A stretch of DNA of 64,000 nucleotides from [Clostridium] aerotolerans DSM 5434 (GTDB taxonomy: Bacteria > Bacillota > Clostridia > Lachnospirales > Lachnospiraceae): contig NZ_JHWJ01000002.1 of NCBI RefSeq assembly GCF_000687555.1, positions 248,001 to 312,000 on the forward strand, read 5' to 3'. Made by a program: the position numbers and the translations under genes. Below are positions 63,373 to 64,000 of the stretch, piece by piece. The notes under the pieces were generated by a model. That model had not been told where the DNA came from and searched no databases. It worked only from the letters and a program-made list of their open reading frames with translations. The stretch's first letter is position 1. Each line of letters starts with the position of its first letter.

Positions 63373-64000
63373 TTGGAATTCAACAAACTTTTTTTAGCTC
63401 ATTTATTAAGTAATAACAAGCTAACTTCTGCTTTCAGTGCCAGCCAGTGTCTGCCCCCTGAATATCCCCTTAAACCAGAAGATGGTGATTCCTTACTTTC
63501 CCTGATGGCAGCCGGATATATGAATACCTGTTACCCTTACCGTTACGAAATTACAGATCTTCCCTGCTTTTGTATTCTGTATACTGTATCAGGAAGCGGT
63601 GTGTACGAAACTGGTGATAAGAGGCTTTCCCTTTCACCCGAAACCTTTCTTTTTATCGATGGTTCTATCCGCCATAAAATTTACACAGAAAAAAACAGCT
63701 GGAATTATTACCAGCTGTTTATAGAAAAAACAAAATGCTTATTCTTTTTTAGAGAGTTTATAAAAACGTGGGGCAGTCTTACCGTCATTCCAGCCACCCC
63801 ATATATCCTGTCTCTTTTTTCCCGCCTCACTGAGATTCCTGAATTCTTAAGCAGGGACAACTTAATCATCAATCACCGGCTTCTTACAGACCTGCTTACG
63901 GCTGCTGTCCTGCCTCCTTTTGCCTCCCAGTCTGATGTGGCCCCTCCTTATTTAAGGGAAATGAAAAAAATAATGGACACCCGGTACGCCTCTTCCCACA
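63373..64000 (+). CDS. AraC-family regulator, N-terminal part (cut by window end)
   Basis: Open reading frame of at least 209 codons running off the window, with a sensor-type N-terminal domain (LYTVSGSGVYETG, SLSPETFLFIDGSIRHKIYT, beta-barrel-like) and what looks like the start of a helix-turn-helix near the end (MKKIMDTRYASS). TTG start at 63373 with AGAGGTG 4 nt upstream; an ATG at 63334 is in frame but lacks a ribosome site. Being divergent from the mannan operon, it is its probable activator. Confidence 0.75.
   Translation, partial: MEFNKLFLAHLLSNNKLTSAFSASQCLPPEYPLKPEDGDSLLSLMAAGYMNTCYPYRYEITDLPCFCILYTVSGSGVYETGDKRLSLSPETFLFIDGSIRHKIYTEKNSWNYYQLFIEKTKCLFFFREFIKTWGSLTVIPATPYILSLFSRLTEIPEFLSRDNLIINHRLLTDLLTAAVLPPFASQSDVAPPYLREMKKIMDTRYASSH

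Noticed and set aside
1-64000. CRISPR array, transposase, integrase, rRNA or tRNA genes
   Set aside because: No regularly spaced repeats, recombinase motifs or tRNA T-loops were recognised in a read of both strands.

Overview
The window looks like a chromosomal segment of a low-to-mid GC, anaerobic, plant-polysaccharide-degrading Clostridia, most likely Lachnospiraceae (Lacrimispora-like). The evidence is strong AGGAGG-type ribosome binding sites, frequent TTG/GTG starts, pyruvate phosphate dikinase, a membrane pyrophosphatase, a fused SecDF, an agr-type peptide system, and many ABC sugar importers beside glycoside hydrolases and phosphorylases. No rRNA, tRNA, CRISPR array, transposase or prophage was found. 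The species is inferred from gene content, not from a marker gene.

Layout. 1-9.4 kb (minus): an amino-acid operon with a LivJHMGF-type ABC importer, a cytidylate-kinase-like protein, a D-amino-acid transaminase, a D-glutamate-cyclase-like protein and 5-oxoprolinase subunits B and C, behind a leader RNA with two similar domains and a terminator. 9.5-10.9 kb: a fluoride riboswitch driving a CLC-type fluoride exporter. 10.9-17.4 kb: an ABC-F ATPase with an attenuator leader, an orphan siderophore-binding lipoprotein, a GH10 xylanase, and a flavodoxin-like reductase/TetR pair with a 14-bp inverted-repeat operator. 17.4-20 kb: a K+-independent-type H+-pyrophosphatase and an upstream structured RNA candidate. 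20-27.3 kb: GH42 beta-galactosidase with its sugar ABC importer, a cupin and an AraC regulator. 27.4-34.5 kb: DUF3021/LytTR pair, ferritin, SecDF, a MarR-like gene facing an ECF S-component, and an ArsB/NhaD-type permease.

34.5-41.2 kb is the most unusual part. An agr-like quorum-sensing set is split: agrD lies on the minus strand between a small membrane protein and a short cis-prenyltransferase, while agrA, agrC and agrB run divergently on the plus strand. Facing agrB tail-to-tail is a two-gene operon of a TcdR/UviA-like sigma factor and a TcdE-like holin, with a TcdR-type promoter (TTTACA-N16-CTTTTT) in front of the sigma gene and no toxin gene in view.

41.4-51.8 kb: GH31 alpha-xylosidase-like enzyme, PpdK and a BMP-type nucleoside ABC importer. 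51.8-64 kb: a cell-wall-binding-repeat protein and a mannan-utilisation locus resembling the known Roseburia scheme. An ABC importer brings in acetylated manno-oligosaccharides, CE17-like and CE2-like esterases deacetylate them, a GH130 phosphorylase shortens them, and one 781-residue polypeptide fuses a mannobiose 2-epimerase-like domain to a second GH130 phosphorylase. A phosphomannomutase-like enzyme takes mannose-1-phosphate onward, and a divergent AraC regulator is cut by the window end.
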